8,005 bases of DNA from Anaerolineaceae bacterium UBA5224. Lineage in GTDB: Bacteria > Chloroflexota > Anaerolineae > Anaerolineales > Anaerolineaceae. The notes beneath the pieces are model-generated. The model did not search any database. It had not been told where the DNA came from and worked only from the letters and a program-made list of their open reading frames with translations. The position numbers and the translations under genes are program-made. The stretch covers positions 3,403 through 11,407 of the forward strand of contig DHUW01000079.1 in the NCBI GenBank assembly GCA_002409365.1, written 5' to 3'. The first letter of the stretch is position 1. Each line of letters opens with the position of its first letter. Positions 6,344 through 8,005 of the stretch are shown here, piece by piece.

Positions 6344-7288
6344 ATGCCAAGAAAACCGAGTCTCAAAATTATTCGATCTAACCCGCCCACCCTGACCTTC
6401 AGCCCGGTGGAACCCGATCCGAACGCAAAGCAGGGGAGTATCACGCTGCTGCTGGAAGAGTGGGAAGCATTGCGGTTGGTTGATTATGCCGGGCTCGAGC
6501 AAACCGAGGCGGCGCTTTCGATGGGCATCTCCCGTCAAAGCGTTCAGATGCTCCTGGCTTCAGCCAGAACCAAACTGGCTCGTGTAGCAGTCGAAGGTTT
6601 GTCCCTGCACATTCAAGCTGAATCAAAACAAACCTCCAGAAGAGAAATTCTATTTATGAAAAGGAACTCGAAAATGAAAATAGCAGTAAGTACTCAAAAC
6701 GGTGAGGTTTTTCCTCATTTTGGGCGAACACCAGAATTCTACATTGTCAATTCTGAAGACGGAAAAATCACCGACGAAAAAGTCATCCCTGCCCCAGCTG
6801 AAGGACATTTTGCCCTGGTAAACTTTTTAGCCGAACAAGACGTAGATGCAGTGATTGGCGGTTGGATTGGCGGGGGAGCCGTCAATGGTCTGCGGTCAGC
6901 CGGAATCAAAGTATATTCAGGTGCGTCCGGACCTGTGAAAGAACAGGTACTTTCTTTGCTTAGCGGTCAACTGCCCCAGGAAGGCGATGCTTTCAAAGAA
7001 GAAGGCGGGCATGGCTGCGGCTGTGGAGATAGTGAGGGGCATGAACATGCTCACAACATGGAACATGAGCATGATTGTGGCTGCGGGCATGACGAAGAAC
7101 ATGAAACAGCTCATGAGGGCACAGAGGAACATGTTCATGAGCACCAGAAGCACGTTCATGAGCATCAGGGGCACGTTCATGAGCATCCATTGGAGCATGA
7201 TCATGAGCATGGCCGCAACCGTGACCATGCTCATGAACATCAACACGAGGGAGATCGTGAATACCGCAGAGGCTACCATCACAAATAA
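6344..7288 (+). CDS. DUF134 HTH + NifX/NifB-like metal-cofactor domain + His-rich tail fusion
   Basis: A 314-residue, three-part protein. Residues about 1-92 match DUF134, a sigma-70 region-4-like helix-turn-helix family: LLEEWEALRLVDYAGLEQ then MGISRQSVQMLLASARTKLA. The N-terminal Cys cluster frequent in that family is absent. Residues about 111-210 are a dinitrogenase iron-molybdenum cofactor biosynthesis domain (NifX/NafY type): MKIAVSTQNGEVFPHFGR, VDAVIGGWIGGGAVNGLR, AGIKVYSGASG. Residues 223-314 carry 27 histidines plus two CGC motifs (225-227, 245-247), a probable Ni, Co, Zn or Fe-S store. AAGGAA lies 3 bases before the ATG. An internal ATG at 6674 (M111) begins exactly at the NifX domain and has AAGGA 8 bases upstream, so a shorter product is possible. 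No nif structural genes are nearby; a role in general metal or cluster handling with regulation is inferred. Confidence 0.88.
   Translation: MPRKPSLKIIRSNPPTLTFSPVEPDPNAKQGSITLLLEEWEALRLVDYAGLEQTEAALSMGISRQSVQMLLASARTKLARVAVEGLSLHIQAESKQTSRREILFMKRNSKMKIAVSTQNGEVFPHFGRTPEFYIVNSEDGKITDEKVIPAPAEGHFALVNFLAEQDVDAVIGGWIGGGAVNGLRSAGIKVYSGASGPVKEQVLSLLSGQLPQEGDAFKEEGGHGCGCGDSEGHEHAHNMEHEHDCGCGHDEEHETAHEGTEEHVHEHQKHVHEHQGHVHEHPLEHDHEHGRNRDHAHEHQHEGDREYRRGYHHK
6661..6676 (+). promoter_or_regulatory. Internal Shine-Dalgarno and ATG at the NifX-domain boundary
   Basis: AAGGA (6661-6665) precedes an in-frame ATG (6674-6676) by 8 bases. The ATG is the natural first codon of the NifX-like domain (MKIAVST). 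This is the spacing of a working ribosome site and may allow a separate 204-residue product. Confidence 0.5.
7130..7192 (+). repeat. Three 21-base tandem repeats coding for His-rich heptads
   Basis: Three consecutive 21-base units (7130, 7151, 7172) encode HVHEHQK, HVHEHQG and HVHEHPL. The units differ at only a few bases, mostly near the end, which suggests recent slippage growth of the metal-binding tail. Confidence 0.75.
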
Positions 7289-7310
7289 TGTTTAGTTTCT
7301 GAACCTCAAC

Positions 7311-7341
7311 GAAAAGACCAGGGAAAATCCCTGGTCTTTTC
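7311..7341. terminator. Strong bidirectional intrinsic terminator
   Basis: A perfect 13-bp stem (GAAAAGACCAGGG 7311-7323 with CCCTGGTCTTTTC 7329-7341) with loop AAAAT. The A-rich/T-rich foot gives TCTTTTC on both strands, so it can end the DUF134-NifX transcript on the plus strand and the convergent lipoprotein transcript (stop at 7366) on the minus strand. Confidence 0.88.
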
Positions 7342-7365
7342 AACAAGAAAATGTTCCAAGATCAA

Positions 7366-7959
7366 TTAAGGCAAAAAACCTTTTACCTCAGACAAACGCA
7401 TGACTTCCTCCGCCTGTTCTATACAATAGTCAGAAAGAGGTTCACCTCTAAGATTGTCCACCATGACCTCCTGTAGTTGGTTTTCTACTGGTTTAATCAC
7501 ATACACGATCGTTTCCCCTGTAGCGACCAGGAACCAGCGGTCGATTATAAATTCAGTTTGACCAATTTCTTTAATCGAGGTTTCCACGCCATGCCTGTTG
7601 GGGTCCATTCCATGACCGGCCTGGTAATAAATCTGGCATCTGCTGTCCTCATTTAGTACAAGGGGGTTAAAAGAGTCATACTTGGCATCAACATACCAAA
7701 GGGTTGAATCGTAGGTCAGGTAAAAACCATTTCCCATATCTACTGATGCTATTTCTACGGGGGCTTCTGTTACTACTTCCGCTGTCGCGGTCGGAAGATC
7801 AATGGTTTCTTCAACAGTAGGCTCGGGAGTTGCTGTGTCGGCAATTTTAGGTTCTTCTGTTGCAGGATCTGTCTCGAGAGGAGTAAGAATTGGTTCACAG
7901 CCTGTCGATATCAATATAAAAATGCAGCTAAATAAAATAAGTCGTAATATTTTTTTCAT
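7366..7959 (-). CDS. Predicted lipoprotein with Thr/Pro/Glu-rich spacer, unknown function
   Basis: Secreted, membrane-anchored protein of 197 residues. It has a signal peptide with KK at positions 2-3, a hydrophobic core (about 5-17) and ISTGC (17-21), with Cys21 the likely lipidated residue; Ser at the -3 place departs from the usual Leu of the lipobox. Residues about 22-72 form an acidic, Thr/Pro/Glu-rich spacer (for example TATPEPTVEET) of the kind common on Chloroflexota surface proteins. Residues about 75-197 form a compact globular domain with GNGFYLTYDSTLWYVD and two cysteines (108, 179) that could pair outside the cell. I do not recognise the domain. GGAGG lies 5-6 bases before the ATG at 7959. 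It appears to be transcribed alone from its own promoter and ends at the shared terminator. Confidence 0.85.
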   Translation of the reverse strand: MKKILRLILFSCIFILISTGCEPILTPLETDPATEEPKIADTATPEPTVEETIDLPTATAEVVTEAPVEIASVDMGNGFYLTYDSTLWYVDAKYDSFNPLVLNEDSRCQIYYQAGHGMDPNRHGVETSIKEIGQTEFIIDRWFLVATGETIVYVIKPVENQLQEVMVDNLRGEPLSDYCIEQAEEVMRLSEVKGFLP

Positions 7960-7989
7960 GTTTCCCTCCAGGAAACTATTGTCAAACTT

Positions 7990-7995
7990 ATTATA
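7990..7995 (-). promoter_or_regulatory. Consensus -10 box of the lipoprotein gene
   Basis: The minus strand reads TATAAT at 7995-7990, a perfect -10 hexamer about 30 bases before the ATG. The -35 position would lie beyond base 8005 and cannot be seen. Confidence 0.5.
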
Positions 7996-8005
7996 GGTGA
8001 ATTGA

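Noticed and set aside
7130..7192. Regular repeats considered as a CRISPR array
   Set aside because: Units are only 21 bases, directly adjacent without spacers, in frame and coding for His heptads.
6917..7282. Minus-strand Met-rich hydrophobic frame resembling a membrane protein
   Set aside because: It is the ATG shadow of His codons (CAT) read on the other strand; no start signal or family match.
6993..7346. Minus-strand open frame of 117 codons, also His-rich, opposite the tail of the NifX fusion
   Set aside because: Runs of CATGAGCAT are nearly self-complementary, so His codons appear on both strands. The frame lacks a ribosome site, crosses the strong terminator and has no domain.
7980..7985. 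Perfect TTGACA on the minus strand before the lipoprotein gene
   Set aside because: Its -10 would fall on the ribosome site and start codon; the TATAAT further upstream is a better promoter element.

Overview
The window looks like a piece of a chromosome from a Gram-positive-like or Chloroflexota (Anaerolineae-type) bacterium. The hints are a ClpC-type unfoldase with the short G-S-A-G-S-S linker after Walker B, a lipoprotein with a Thr/Pro/Glu-rich spacer, mid-range GC, clear Shine-Dalgarno sites and degenerate palindromic repeats between genes. This assignment is an inference from style; no rRNA or other definitive marker is present.

Layout: (1) 1-989, minus strand: the first 329 codons of clpC, running off the left edge. 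(2) 990-1337: a divergent promoter region without a gene. (3) 1338-2237, plus: metF, 5,10-methylenetetrahydrofolate reductase. (4) 2238-2430: a convergent spacer with small hairpins and a long fold-back repeat. (5) 6172-2431, minus: a five-gene co-directional run, read in the order DUF4287/DUF5655 protein, msrA, small two-helix membrane protein, 12-helix MFS transporter, NAD-dependent epimerase-like SDR. The last four genes are separated by only 7, 6 and 16 bases and are very probably one operon. The 80-base gap in front of msrA holds degenerate palindromic repeat sequence. (6) 6173-6343: a divergent regulatory gap. (7) 6344-7288, plus: a fused DUF134 (helix-turn-helix) + NifX/NifB-like cofactor-binding domain + long His/Cys-rich metal-binding tail. 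(8) 7311-7341: a strong bidirectional terminator. (9) 7959-7366, minus: a predicted lipoprotein.

Functional reading: most of the window is housekeeping: protein quality control (ClpC), one-carbon/methionine supply (MetF) and methionine sulfoxide repair (MsrA). The substrate of the MFS protein and the reaction of the SDR cannot be read from sequence. The most distinctive gene is the three-part DUF134-NifX-polyhistidine protein. It joins a predicted DNA-binding domain to a metal-cluster-binding domain and a 27-histidine tail, and it carries an internal Shine-Dalgarno site and ATG exactly at the NifX boundary. I found no CRISPR array, transposase, phage gene, tRNA or rRNA, and no convincing wholly new system.
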